Assembly (NCBI RefSeq): GCF_025397995.1
Contig: NZ_CP104550.1
Location: 772,001 to 836,000, forward strand
Direction: 5' to 3'
Origin: Methanothermobacter wolfeii
GTDB lineage: Archaea > Methanobacteriota > Methanobacteria > Methanobacteriales > Methanothermobacteraceae
Length of the DNA stretch: 64,000 nt
How positions within the stretch are numbered: position 1 is the first letter of the stretch; each line of letters starts with the position of its first letter. Positions 19,487 through 27,351 of this stretch are shown here, in pieces. Under the pieces are notes generated by a model. That model searched no databases, was not told the origin of the DNA, and saw only the letters and a program-made list of their open reading frames with translations. The position numbers and the translations under genes were made by a program.

Positions 19487-20356
19487 TCAGTATTCGATAT
19501 AATTGAACCGCCTTTCAAGTAGCATGACCAGTGAAAAGCCGGCAACCCCTATGATGACGGATATGATGATTGAAGCTGAATCAACCATGCTTATCCTGTT
19601 ATAGGGCAGCCTCAGGGTTCCAATCATGAGACCCACAAGAAAGGATAGGGTGATGGCCTCATGATTCCTCAGAAGGTAATCAAGGACCCTTGAGAAACTC
19701 ATTATCCCGAGACATGCTCCAAAAAGGAATACCACTATATCAGTGATGACGAAACGGTTCAGGACACCCAGCATGTACTCATACTGGTTCAGGAGAAGTA
19801 GAAGGAAGGCACCGGATATCCCGGGGAGTATCATTGCACATATAGCCACGAACCCTGATATGAAAATAACAGGGAGCGTGTGGTTTGCCTGTATGGGGTT
19901 GAGGCCAACGAAGATGTAGGCGAAGATTAACCCTGCAGCTCCAGAAGCAAGGTTCCTGAAAGAGAATCCATCTATCTTACTGTATACTATGAATGCGGAT
20001 GCGATTATAAGTCCTGAGAAGAATGCGTAGGTGTAAGCCACATAATTTGTTATGAAGAAGAGTATGACCTTTGAGAGTGTAAGTATTGCAAGACCTATCC
20101 CTGCAAGGAGTGGTATGAAGAGTTCGAAGTCAACCTCATCCCTCAGGGACCTCCCCGCCCCCTTAATGTCACCCCTCAGAAGAGGCCCGAGGAATGTGAA
20201 TTTTATTCTGCTGATTGCATGGACAAGCCTCTCATATATACCTGTTATAAGGGCTATGGTGCCCCCTGATACTCCGGGCATGACATCTGCACTTCCAATG
20301 AAGAGTCCGCGAAGGAATATGGCTATGAAGTTCTTGAGTTTATCAGTGTAATCCAT
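19487..20356 (-). CDS. DUF368 family integral membrane protein
   Basis: 289 residues with about eight to nine membrane helices and the family's N-terminal motif SADVMPGVSGGTIALITGIYERL-like (GxxxxxPGxSGGT), repeated as MILPGISGAFLLLLL in the second half, suggesting an internal duplication. Relatives in bacteria and archaea are implicated in polyprenyl-phosphate recycling (flippase of C55-P; PopT/DUF368), so a role in lipid-carrier translocation is plausible by family knowledge. ATG at 20356 is preceded by GGAGGAGGATTCCA (AGGAGGA site). It sits between unrelated genes on the same strand. Confidence 0.85.
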   Translation of the reverse strand: MDYTDKLKNFIAIFLRGLFIGSADVMPGVSGGTIALITGIYERLVHAISRIKFTFLGPLLRGDIKGAGRSLRDEVDFELFIPLLAGIGLAILTLSKVILFFITNYVAYTYAFFSGLIIASAFIVYSKIDGFSFRNLASGAAGLIFAYIFVGLNPIQANHTLPVIFISGFVAICAMILPGISGAFLLLLLNQYEYMLGVLNRFVITDIVVFLFGACLGIMSFSRVLDYLLRNHEAITLSFLVGLMIGTLRLPYNRISMVDSASIIISVIIGVAGFSLVMLLERRFNYIEY

Positions 20357-20454
20357 TGGAATCCTCCTCCTTAATAGGGATGATATTTATCCCCGAAGTT
20401 TATAAAGCTGTTCACCATGTGAAGCCGGACATGGAATGGAATTCAAAAGGTAAT

Positions 20455-21321
20455 TCACCATACCTCTGAAGAGCAGTCCTCAAGGACCTCCCTTATCCTC
20501 TTAATTTTAATGTCCCCCAACATGAGGCGATTGTGCTCTATGTACCTTGGGATCATGCACGGCTTCATGACCCTGCAGAATTCATCCTCCTCTATGATCC
20601 TGTAGCTGTTGTTAAGGAATGCTACAATAGCGTTAACCCAGGATACATGTATATCCTCTGAGGCAAGGAACTCCTTGAGGGTGGCCGCGTTCCTCTTTGC
20701 CTGGGCTGATGGTGATTTCTCCTCCCTCATATCGAGGTCATATCTAAACCACTGGTCACCCTTTATGATGTAGTTGCCATTGTAGTACTTGGTCTCGATC
20801 ACATAGAGACCTGTCGGTCCAAGGACAACGTGGTCGATGTTACCGTAAGAGCCCGGGAAATGGACGTCGTTGAAGATGACGTAGTCATCAGGGAGTCTCC
20901 TGAGGCAGTTGATAACCACAAGTTCCCCAACGTAGCCCTTTGCCCATCCCATACCCCTCTCCTCACTGGCAGACATAAACCTGAAGGATACCGGGATGAG
21001 TGCGATTCCAAGGACTAAAATAGCAATTGCAGCTGTGAAACCCTTCAGGGTGAGAAATAAACTGAGGGGGATGCTTAGAAGGCCTGTGATGGAGATCAAT
21101 TTACCGGCCCTCCACATCCCCCAGTAGTGTTCCGCCATTCTTCCGGTGTGGGTCTTCTCTAGTGCTGATGGAATTTTCTTTGTGAGGCGGTTGTATTCAG
21201 CGAGGCTTTCAACGTATATGAGGAGTGAACCGCACTCGTCACACATGTAGAATACCCAGAATTCTTCCTCACCTTCAACTTCCCAGTAATGGCTGCATTT
21301 CTCGCATATGATATAGGGCAT
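20455..21321 (-). CDS. NERD-domain protein with N-terminal zinc ribbon
   Basis: 288 residues. The N-terminus has CEKCSHYW and CDECGSLL, two CxxC knuckles forming a zinc ribbon, followed by two hydrophobic helices (about residues 75-115) and then a NERD (nuclease-related) domain: GELVVINCLRRLPDDYVIFNDV, then HVVLGPTGLYVIETKYYNG, which contains the D/E-x-K-like core (GLYVIETK). NERD domains belong to the PD-(D/E)XK-like nuclease fold and are often membrane-tethered. It may process or bind nucleic acid at the membrane. Start ATG at 21321 follows AAGTGACAGC; a TATA-like AT-rich stretch lies upstream around 21350-21370. Confidence 0.85.
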   Translation of the reverse strand: MPYIICEKCSHYWEVEGEEEFWVFYMCDECGSLLIYVESLAEYNRLTKKIPSALEKTHTGRMAEHYWGMWRAGKLISITGLLSIPLSLFLTLKGFTAAIAILVLGIALIPVSFRFMSASEERGMGWAKGYVGELVVINCLRRLPDDYVIFNDVHFPGSYGNIDHVVLGPTGLYVIETKYYNGNYIIKGDQWFRYDLDMREEKSPSAQAKRNAATLKEFLASEDIHVSWVNAIVAFLNNSYRIIEEDEFCRVMKPCMIPRYIEHNRLMLGDIKIKRIREVLEDCSSEVW

Positions 21322-21583
21322 GCTGTCACTTCAGGGTCCTTTTACCTTAGTTTTTTAATGAGGAATTTATAAAGATTTTTATGATTGTTGAAGGATTGTC
21401 GGTTACCATCAATTTTATGAGCTTGGGAGAACATGGATACGTGATTTACTCCAGCAGTATAACATAGCATTCCCACAACAAGGATATAATTAATCCATAT
21501 CTTTATCTGGTGTTTAAGAGAATCATTGACATTAGACTTTATGTTTTTAGGATGAAGTGTAAAGATAGAGGGGTGTCCCTAGA

Positions 21584-21669
21584 AGGTGTATAAAAATAAG
21601 ATCTTTAACCCCTACCGGCCAACAAGGGGATGGTGAAACCAGATGGGAGGTGTATAAAAATAAGATCTT
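21584..21669 (+). repeat. Two copies of a 22-bp TATA-like direct repeat, 64 bp apart
   Basis: AGGTGTATAAAAATAAGATC followed by TT is present at 21584-21605 and exactly again at 21648-21669. The core GTATAAAAATA looks like an archaeal TATA box. If both are promoters, starts would fall near 21615 and 21680, within the non-coding region. Only two copies exist, so this is not a CRISPR. Confidence 0.6.
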
Positions 21670-21820
21670 CAGCACGGCACCTTCGCTATACATCAATATA
21701 ACGAATGTCAGCGGGTGGGAGGTGTGTTGGGACTACCCCGAAACCATCCCTAAAAGGACTGCGACCCCAATGAAAACTATAGGAAAAAACAGTTTTTCAC
21801 CACTGCAGGGAGTCATAACC

Positions 21821-21831
21821 TTAATATAACA
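21821..21831 (+). promoter_or_regulatory. Probable TATA box of the PepSY gene, suggesting a leaderless mRNA
   Basis: TTAATATAAC is centred about 28 bp upstream of the ATG at 21853, and no ribosome-binding site lies between them. The distance matches the archaeal TATA-to-start spacing, so transcription may begin at or near the ATG. Confidence 0.45.
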
Positions 21832-21852
21832 CTAACCCAGTACCCTTTTAAT

Positions 21853-22278
21853 ATGGAGAGGAAAACTTTAAAGAGGGTTGTGATTATATTATTAATTTTA
21901 ATTACGGTCATAGCTGCTACATCCATCTTTACCCAACCTAACACAGAATCTAATGACAGAAATATCAAAGTAGAATCTAATAACACACCAGATATACCTG
22001 CTCCTGAACCAAAGGAAAAAGAACAAAATTATACAAATCCAGAGCACGGAAGAAAACAGAATTTAATAAGTCCAGAGCAAGCTATCAAAATAGTAAAAAA
22101 TACCGTCCCCGGCTATGGCAAACTTCATTACAGCGCCACATTAACAACCTGTAGGGGCAAACCAGCCTATCTGGTCACAGTCTATGATAAAGACCCCGAC
22201 AGTGAAACCTATGGCCAGGCCATTGGCGGGGCTTATGTAGATGCCACCACAGGAAAACTACTCTATGGACATGGCTAA
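21853..22278 (+). CDS. Membrane-anchored PepSY-domain protein
   Basis: 141 residues: basic N-terminus, one hydrophobic segment (about 9-27, RVVIILLILITVIAATSIF), a low-complexity Asn/Glu/Pro-rich linker with NxT/S sequons (about 28-72), then a PepSY-like domain (ISPEQAIKIVKNTVPGYGK ... YVDATTGKLL). Likely exported and tethered on the outer face of the membrane. PepSY domains are thought to inhibit or regulate proteases at the cell surface. The gene is more AT-rich than its neighbours and lacks a Shine-Dalgarno site. Confidence 0.8.
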   Translation: MERKTLKRVVIILLILITVIAATSIFTQPNTESNDRNIKVESNNTPDIPAPEPKEKEQNYTNPEHGRKQNLISPEQAIKIVKNTVPGYGKLHYSATLTTCRGKPAYLVTVYDKDPDSETYGQAIGGAYVDATTGKLLYGHG

Positions 22279-22345
22279 ATTCAGACTCAAATTCTATTTA
22301 ATACCACTGATTGGTTTTATGTCTCCAGATATATCATGAGCACCC

Positions 22346-24085
22346 CTATGCCATGGATTCACCACTTAAATGTTCTCCTGAAGGTTTTCTGATTGTTATC
22401 CTGAACCCTGTGCCATTATCTCTATTTATGGTGAGGGTCCCGTCAAGCTGCTCGGTGAGGATCCTGACAAGCGTAAGCCCCAGGGTGTCGGTGCTCTCAG
22501 GGTCAATATCCCCTGGTAAGCCCACACCATCATCAGCCACAGACACGGCAACCTCACCATCAAGGGACCTGACCTTAACCCAAACCGTCCCGGTACCAGC
22601 AGGGAAGGCGTACTTGACGCTGTTTGTCACAAGCTCATTGATGATAAGCCCCAGGGGTATTGCCGTGTCTACATCGAATTCCACATCATCTACTTCAATC
22701 TTCGTCCTCACACCGGCACCGTATGAGATGACTATATCCTCCACCAGTCTCTCTATGTAAGCCCGGAAGTTGATCCTTGCCAGGGACTCTGACTGGTAGA
22801 GGTGTTCATGTATCATCGCCATGACCTTTATACGGCCCTGGCTTTCCCTCAGAACGTCACGGACCTCAACACCCTCTGTACTGAGGGTCTGGAGGTTCAG
22901 GAGGCTTGATATTATCTGGAGGTTGTTCTTGACCCTGTGATGGATCTCCTTTAGGAGGATCTCCTTCTCATGGAGGGATCTTCTGAGCTCCTCATCAGCC
23001 TCCTTGATCTCCGTGATATCAACCATGGAGGCCACGCTTTTCATGGTGCCTGGGATCATATCAGCGGTCATCTGCATGTACCTGACCTCACCCTCCCGGG
23101 TCCTGAACCCGAAGGTGTACCTGCGGGGTGCAAGTTCAGGGTTCCTTCTTCGAAGCTGATGGTATTTCATCATTTTCTCAAGGTCAGCATCCACCACAAA
23201 CTCTGTCCAGCTCTTCTTCCCCTCTATCTCCTTCCGTGAATAGCCGCTCAGCCTCTCAAATTCCCGGTTTGCAAGGACTATAGTTGTATCCTCATCCACT
23301 ATTGTTGTTGCAGCGCCAGTATTCTCAAATATGCTCCTGTAGAGCCTCTCCTTTTCTTCGAGTTCCTCTTCAAGCTGTTTCTCCCTTGTGAGGTCCTCAT
23401 AGACCGCCACAACTTCACCTGAGGGTAATCGGTATACGAAGTTATCCCTCCACCCGATTTTCCTGTTATCATGGTAAAGAGCAGCTGGGAAGTGTTCAGA
23501 CTGTCCTGTCCTGTAAACCCTCCTTAGGACCTCAAGGAGACCGAAATCCCCTATACCCGGGAAGACATCGGTCACCCTTCTTCCGATGACATCATCCCTC
23601 TTAACATCCTCGGTGAGTTCAGCGGCCCTGTTGAAGTCCTTTATTATGAAGTCTTCGCCATCATCCACAGCCTCATAGACCGCGACGCAGGTATTGATGT
23701 GTTCAAAAAGGTTCCTGTAGCGCTCCTCCCCCAACAGAAGCCTTTTGATGATAAAATCCATGCATCCCCTAATTTCCTCTCTTCTGATGGGCTTTCCAAG
23801 GCAACCATGGGGGCATGTTACAACAACGTCCTCCTCAAAGTCTATGAGGTACATGAGGGGCGCCTGGATATCACGGGCAGCCCATCCTGGAACCTTCTCC
23901 GGAATTGTGTATACGAGTACAAGGTCGGCCTCCATTGACTCTGGGATAGTTCTGGTGAGACTCACCTCAAGTCCCATGGATCCGAGCTCCTCCACAAAAT
24001 CAGACAGATCATCATCGGCATCCCTCACGATAAGAATCCTGAACATTCCCTGCACACCCTTCACTTGATCTGAACTCATCTTCAC
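22346..24085 (-). CDS. Sensor histidine kinase with pseudo-receiver, two PAS and HisKA_2
   Basis: 579 residues at most. The N-terminal 120 residues resemble a receiver fold ([21 protein letters not shown]) but no clear phospho-Asp site remains ([11 protein letters not shown]). Then come PAS 1 ([17 protein letters not shown]), PAS 2 ([17 protein letters not shown]), a HisKA_2 box ([15 protein letters not shown]) and HATPase_c ([28 protein letters not shown]). It is cytoplasmic, with no membrane segment. The start is uncertain: GTG at 24085, ATG at 24079, or ATG at 24046 giving MFRILIV with AAGGGTG about 12 bases upstream; the last fits the domain boundary. Upstream lie two 19-bp repeats that may be promoter or operator copies. 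Confidence 0.88.
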   Translation of the reverse strand: MKMSSDQVKGVQGMFRILIVRDADDDLSDFVEELGSMGLEVSLTRTIPESMEADLVLVYTIPEKVPGWAARDIQAPLMYLIDFEEDVVVTCPHGCLGKPIRREEIRGCMDFIIKRLLLGEERYRNLFEHINTCVAVYEAVDDGEDFIIKDFNRAAELTEDVKRDDVIGRRVTDVFPGIGDFGLLEVLRRVYRTGQSEHFPAALYHDNRKIGWRDNFVYRLPSGEVVAVYEDLTREKQLEEELEEKERLYRSIFENTGAATTIVDEDTTIVLANREFERLSGYSRKEIEGKKSWTEFVVDADLEKMMKYHQLRRRNPELAPRRYTFGFRTREGEVRYMQMTADMIPGTMKSVASMVDITEIKEADEELRRSLHEKEILLKEIHHRVKNNLQIISSLLNLQTLSTEGVEVRDVLRESQGRIKVMAMIHEHLYQSESLARINFRAYIERLVEDIVISYGAGVRTKIEVDDVEFDVDTAIPLGLIINELVTNSVKYAFPAGTGTVWVKVRSLDGEVAVSVADDGVGLPGDIDPESTDTLGLTLVRILTEQLDGTLTINRDNGTGFRITIRKPSGEHLSGESMA

Positions 24086-24173
24086 AGGTATATCAGTTTA
24101 TCTGTGATTCCCGTTACATACTCGTTCCTGAAAATTAGCTGTCCCACCCTTCAGAGGTATATCAGTTTATCTG
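24086..24173 (-). repeat. 19-bp direct repeat (two copies, 69 bp apart) upstream of the kinase
   Basis: AGGTATATCAGTTTATCTG starts at 24086 and again at 24155 (plus-strand reading). On the kinase's strand it reads CAGATAAACTGATATACCT, with TATA-like character (TGATATA). It may be a duplicated operator or promoter; nothing else in the 120-bp gap is evident. Confidence 0.5.
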
Positions 24174-24205
24174 CGATCTGTCAGAAAGCAGGTCTCATGG
24201 TGGCC

Positions 24206-25330
24206 TTAATCTTCCCTGAAGGACCTTCTCCTCTTCATCTCCTCAAGGTTTGAGACTATGCGGGGGAGTTCACCTCCAGGTATGCTCACCATGACGTCTT
24301 CATCCCCCAGGCCCATATGTCTCCTTGAACCTGCATCCCCGAATCCATAGGTCACCTTACCTGTGAGGTAGGGGAGTGCAGCCATGGAACTGCATATGGG
24401 GCCTGAATCAGCGCCAAGTCCACGGGAACCTGAATCATAGGCGTTGGCGTGGAGTATCTCCATGGCCTGCCTTGCATTGCAGATCAGGAATACGAGGTCC
24501 GCGTGGAACTCATCCTTGAACCTTATGAAGTTCTCGGGTGTGGCTCCCCTGAATCCGTATATGCTCTGGTCCTCATCACCGACCAAGCATATGTTAGAGT
24601 TTTTTCCTGCTATGGTCCTGAATATCCTCTCCTGGAGCGGGCTGGTGTCCTGGTACTCGTCGATCATCATGTACCTGTACTTCTCTCTGACAGACTCAAG
24701 GACCCTGCTGCTGGATTTAAGGAGCATCCATGCCTCCTTTTCAAGGCAGGGGAAATCTATCTTTTTCCCTGATTTAAGGAGTTCAAGGTAGTCCCTGTAG
24801 CACTGGCAGAGGCCGCGGTATTTCCTGTCTACCTTCTCAAGGAGCCTTTCAGGGTCAACGCAGTTTTCAGTGCACATGTTGAAGAACTCCATGACCTCAG
24901 GGACGTCCCTCATCTTCACGTGCCTGTTCAGTCCGAGCCTGTAGAAGTTAGCCCTTAAAAAAATGAGCTGTGATTCCTCATCAAGGACCTCGAAGCCCCC
25001 GCCATATTCATGGTCCTCGGGGTGGTTCTTGAGTATGGTGCTGCAGAAGGAGTGTACCGTGGATATGTGCATGAGTTCAGCGTCAAGGCCCACACAGTTG
25101 AGGAGTCTTGCCTTGAGTTCATCTGCAGCCTTCTCTGTAAAGGTTATGACCAGTATGTTCTCTGGTGGGACATGCTTCCTCTTAACAAGGTATGCGACCC
25201 TCTCAACAAGGACCCTTGTCTTCCCGGCCCCCGGCCCCGCTACTATGATGATCGGTCCATTGGTCTTCTTAACAGCCTTCTTCTGGTTCTCGGTACATGC
25301 TTCCCCCTTTCTGCAAAGTGACCCCGTCAT
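24206..25330 (-). pseudogene. Chimeric ORF: UvrD-like helicase N-terminus joined to DUF169 C-terminus
   Basis: Residues 1-276 are the start of a UvrD/Rep superfamily 1 helicase: Walker A GPGAGKTRV, motif Ia TFTEKAADELKAR, Walker B MMIDEYQDTS, motif III LVGDEDQSIYGFRGA. Motifs IV-VI (domain 2A) are missing. From about residue 277 the sequence becomes the C-terminal part of a DUF169 protein (ADLVFLICNARQAM, GADSGPICSSMAALPYLTGK, VMVSIPGGELPRIVSNLE). The two families are unrelated, and both pieces are incomplete, so an in-frame deletion near 24500 seems to have fused two neighbouring genes. The helicase should be inactive. A designed fusion is unlikely given the missing helicase half. Confidence 0.75.
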
Positions 25331-25564
25331 CGTAAGTTAAAATCTGAATTGATGTGATGAACATTATCTATATTACTATGGGGGATCGGATATATAGTCA
25401 TTTTCAGCTGCTCCCCACCCCGGCCATGAATTTATATCAGGATCAGTATTATGGTCCTTTTCAAGGGTTGATTCCCTCTTGATTGGTAGGGGTTGTCTGT
25501 CCGGGTACCTGTTGCTGTCATCTTTTGGTAAGGGTTATCTCTTGGCTGCAGCATATAGTTAGTT

Positions 25565-26356
25565 ATGGTTCCATCAGCTCCTGTTTTCAATGCATTTTTT
25601 GCAACGATTTTCACATGGCTCATGACACTTGCAGGTGCAGGGATGGTTTTCCTGCCCTTCAGGGCTGATAGAAAACTCCTTGACGCTTCTCTGGGATTTG
25701 CAGCTGGAATAATGCTGGCGGCGAGTTTCTGGTCCCTCCTTGCACCAGCAATTGAGCTTTCGGTCTCGGGTGGTTTTGCAGGGTGGCTCCCCCCGGCTGC
25801 GGGTTTCCTTACAGGAGGTCTCTTCCTCTCGTTCCTTGACAGGCTGATCCCCCACCTCCACCCAGGGTGTCCGCCCGAGTATGCTGAGGGTTTCAGGACG
25901 ACCTGGCACCGTAACAGGCTGCTGCTACTTGCAGTGACGATCCACAACATACCTGAGGGTCTTGCCATTGGGGTTGCCTTTGCAGCGGCATCAGTTGAGG
26001 GTGTTATTGCAGCTCCACTGGCCCTTGCACTGGGTATAGGCATCCAGAACCTCCCTGAGGGGGCTGCTGTCTCACTCCCCCTGAGGGGTGAGGGTGTGAG
26101 CAGGGAAAGGAGCTTCTTCTACGGGCAGCTCTCGGGTGCCGTGGAGATAGTTGCAGCGGTACTTGGAGCCCTCATCCTATCCGGTTCATCCTTCTTCATG
26201 CCAGCTGCACTTGGATTTGCAGCCGGAGCCATGGTATTCGTGGTTATAGAGGATATCATTCCCGAGTGCCAGAGGGGAGGTAACACTGACCTTGCCACGG
26301 TAAGCGCCCTCCTTGGATTCACCCTTATGATGGTGCTGGATGTTGCCCTCGGTTAG
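25565..26356 (+). CDS. ZIP family metal transporter (GufA/ZupT-like)
   Basis: 263 residues, about eight membrane helices. The two signature helices carry the metal-binding residues: HNIPEGLAIGVAF (TM4) and NLPEGAAVSLPL (TM5). A His/Cys-bearing loop (IPHLHPGCPPEY) lies before TM4 in place of the His-rich variable loop. It should import divalent metals such as zinc, iron or manganese across the cytoplasmic membrane. The ATG at 25565 has no obvious ribosome site. The 234-bp upstream region is long enough for metal-responsive control but shows no element I can name. It precedes the Dps-like ferritin gene, consistent with metal handling. Confidence 0.88.
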   Translation: MVPSAPVFNAFFATIFTWLMTLAGAGMVFLPFRADRKLLDASLGFAAGIMLAASFWSLLAPAIELSVSGGFAGWLPPAAGFLTGGLFLSFLDRLIPHLHPGCPPEYAEGFRTTWHRNRLLLLAVTIHNIPEGLAIGVAFAAASVEGVIAAPLALALGIGIQNLPEGAAVSLPLRGEGVSRERSFFYGQLSGAVEIVAAVLGALILSGSSFFMPAALGFAAGAMVFVVIEDIIPECQRGGNTDLATVSALLGFTLMMVLDVALG

Positions 26357-26514
26357 GTGGCCCGGGCATCGGTTTCAGGTGACCATGAAATGGTTTTCGC
26401 CTTCTGCCAGCCCCTTAATGAAATATTTTCATATATTTAAAATTTTAATCCGACATATGCACATGGCACATGGTTTATAATGGATAAAATACAGAATATT
26501 TCATGGTGTTTAGT

Positions 26515-27066
26515 ATGGCCAGGGTTACACGTGAAATGGTTGAAAACTCCGGGATAGATGTGGATGAACTTGTCGAACTCCTTGTGAAGAATGCGGCTGC
26601 AGAGCTTACAACCTTCTACTACTACACAATACTCAGGGCCAACCTCATAGGCCTTGATGGTGAAGGTATAAAGGAAATAGCAGAGGCCGCCAGGATAGAG
26701 GACAGGAACCACTTTGAGGCCCTTGTGCCCAGGATATATGAACTTGGAGGGGAGCTGCCACAGGATATGAAGGAATTCCATGACATATCAGGATGCCCCC
26801 CCGCATACTTGCCTGAGAAGACAACCGACACAATGAAGATACTTGAAGTCCTTGTGGCTGCAGAAAGGTGCGCAGTACGCCAGTACACCCACATATGCAA
26901 CATCACCGCAGGAAAGGACCACAGGACCTATGACCTTGCACTCTCAATACTCCACGAGGAGATACAGCACGAATCATGGTTCTCAGAGTTCCTCGGTGAA
27001 GGGCCATCAGGACACTTCATGAGAAAGGGAGAAACATCACCGTTCGTGAGGAAATTCCTTGAATAA
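26515..27066 (+). CDS. Dps-like ferritin-family protein (DPSL-type)
   Basis: 183 residues of a four-helix ferritin-like protein. Ferroxidase-type ligands are seen in NAAAELTTFYYYTILRANL, IEDRNHFEALVPRIYELGG, VAAERCAVRQYTHIC and LHEEIQHESWF. Two cysteines (ISGCPPAY; AERCAV) are placed as in the thioferritin/DPSL subgroup. It likely forms a cage that oxidises and stores iron using peroxide, protecting DNA. ATG at 26515 (MARVTREM) is preferred over an in-frame ATG at 26503. It lies beside a cytochrome b5-like gene and a rubredoxin fusion, suggesting an oxidative-stress group. Confidence 0.85.
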   Translation: MARVTREMVENSGIDVDELVELLVKNAAAELTTFYYYTILRANLIGLDGEGIKEIAEAARIEDRNHFEALVPRIYELGGELPQDMKEFHDISGCPPAYLPEKTTDTMKILEVLVAAERCAVRQYTHICNITAGKDHRTYDLALSILHEEIQHESWFSEFLGEGPSGHFMRKGETSPFVRKFLE

Positions 27067-27114
27067 AAAGGAGACCGGTAAGAAGACTTAAAGATTGAGG
27101 AGAGACTCCCTGGG

Positions 27115-27333
27115 ATGATCCTCAGGGAGCTCCGGAGATTCAACGGCAGATCAGGACCCGCCTACGTCGCCTTCAGGGGAAGGGTCCATGATGTGTCTGA
27201 GAGTTTCCTCTGGAGGGGAGGGGTGCACCAGGTGGTCCACCGTGCAGGTGAGGACCTTACAGAGGCCATTGAGATGGCGCCCCACGGCCCCGAACTCCTT
27301 GAAAGATTCCCTGTTGTGGCTTTAATCAGATAG
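27115..27333 (+). CDS. Cytochrome b5-like heme/steroid-binding domain protein
   Basis: A 72-residue stand-alone cytochrome b5-like domain: LRRFNGRSGPAYVAFRGRVHDVS at the start, then FLWRGGVHQVVHRAGEDLTEA and MAPHGPELLERFPVVALI at the end. The His residues in VHQVVH and APHG are at the positions of the usual axial heme ligands, so heme or another hydrophobic ligand could bind. It is small and soluble. It begins 48 bp after the ferritin-like gene and ends 18 bp before the rubredoxin-TPP enzyme, suggesting co-transcription and a possible redox role. Confidence 0.82.
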   Translation: MILRELRRFNGRSGPAYVAFRGRVHDVSESFLWRGGVHQVVHRAGEDLTEAIEMAPHGPELLERFPVVALIR

Positions 27334-27351
27334 GAATAGAAGGTGTCTTTG

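Larger units (their letters stand above)
21322..21852. other. 530-bp intergenic region with duplicated TATA-like element, no gene seen
   Basis: No ORF of credible composition is seen. The left third is AT-rich upstream DNA of the NERD gene. The centre holds a 22-bp direct repeat resembling a TATA box plus flanks (separate entry), followed by GC-richer, possibly structured sequence (21606-21780) that could be a small RNA. The right end carries the promoter of the PepSY gene. Confidence 0.6.

Noticed and set aside
21584-21669. Possible CRISPR array
   Set aside because: Only two copies, TATA-like content, and no cas genes in the window.
25432-26043. 203-codon minus-strand frame over the ZIP transporter
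   Set aside because: Low-complexity Ala/Pro/Arg sequence; the plus-strand ZIP signature helices are unmistakable.
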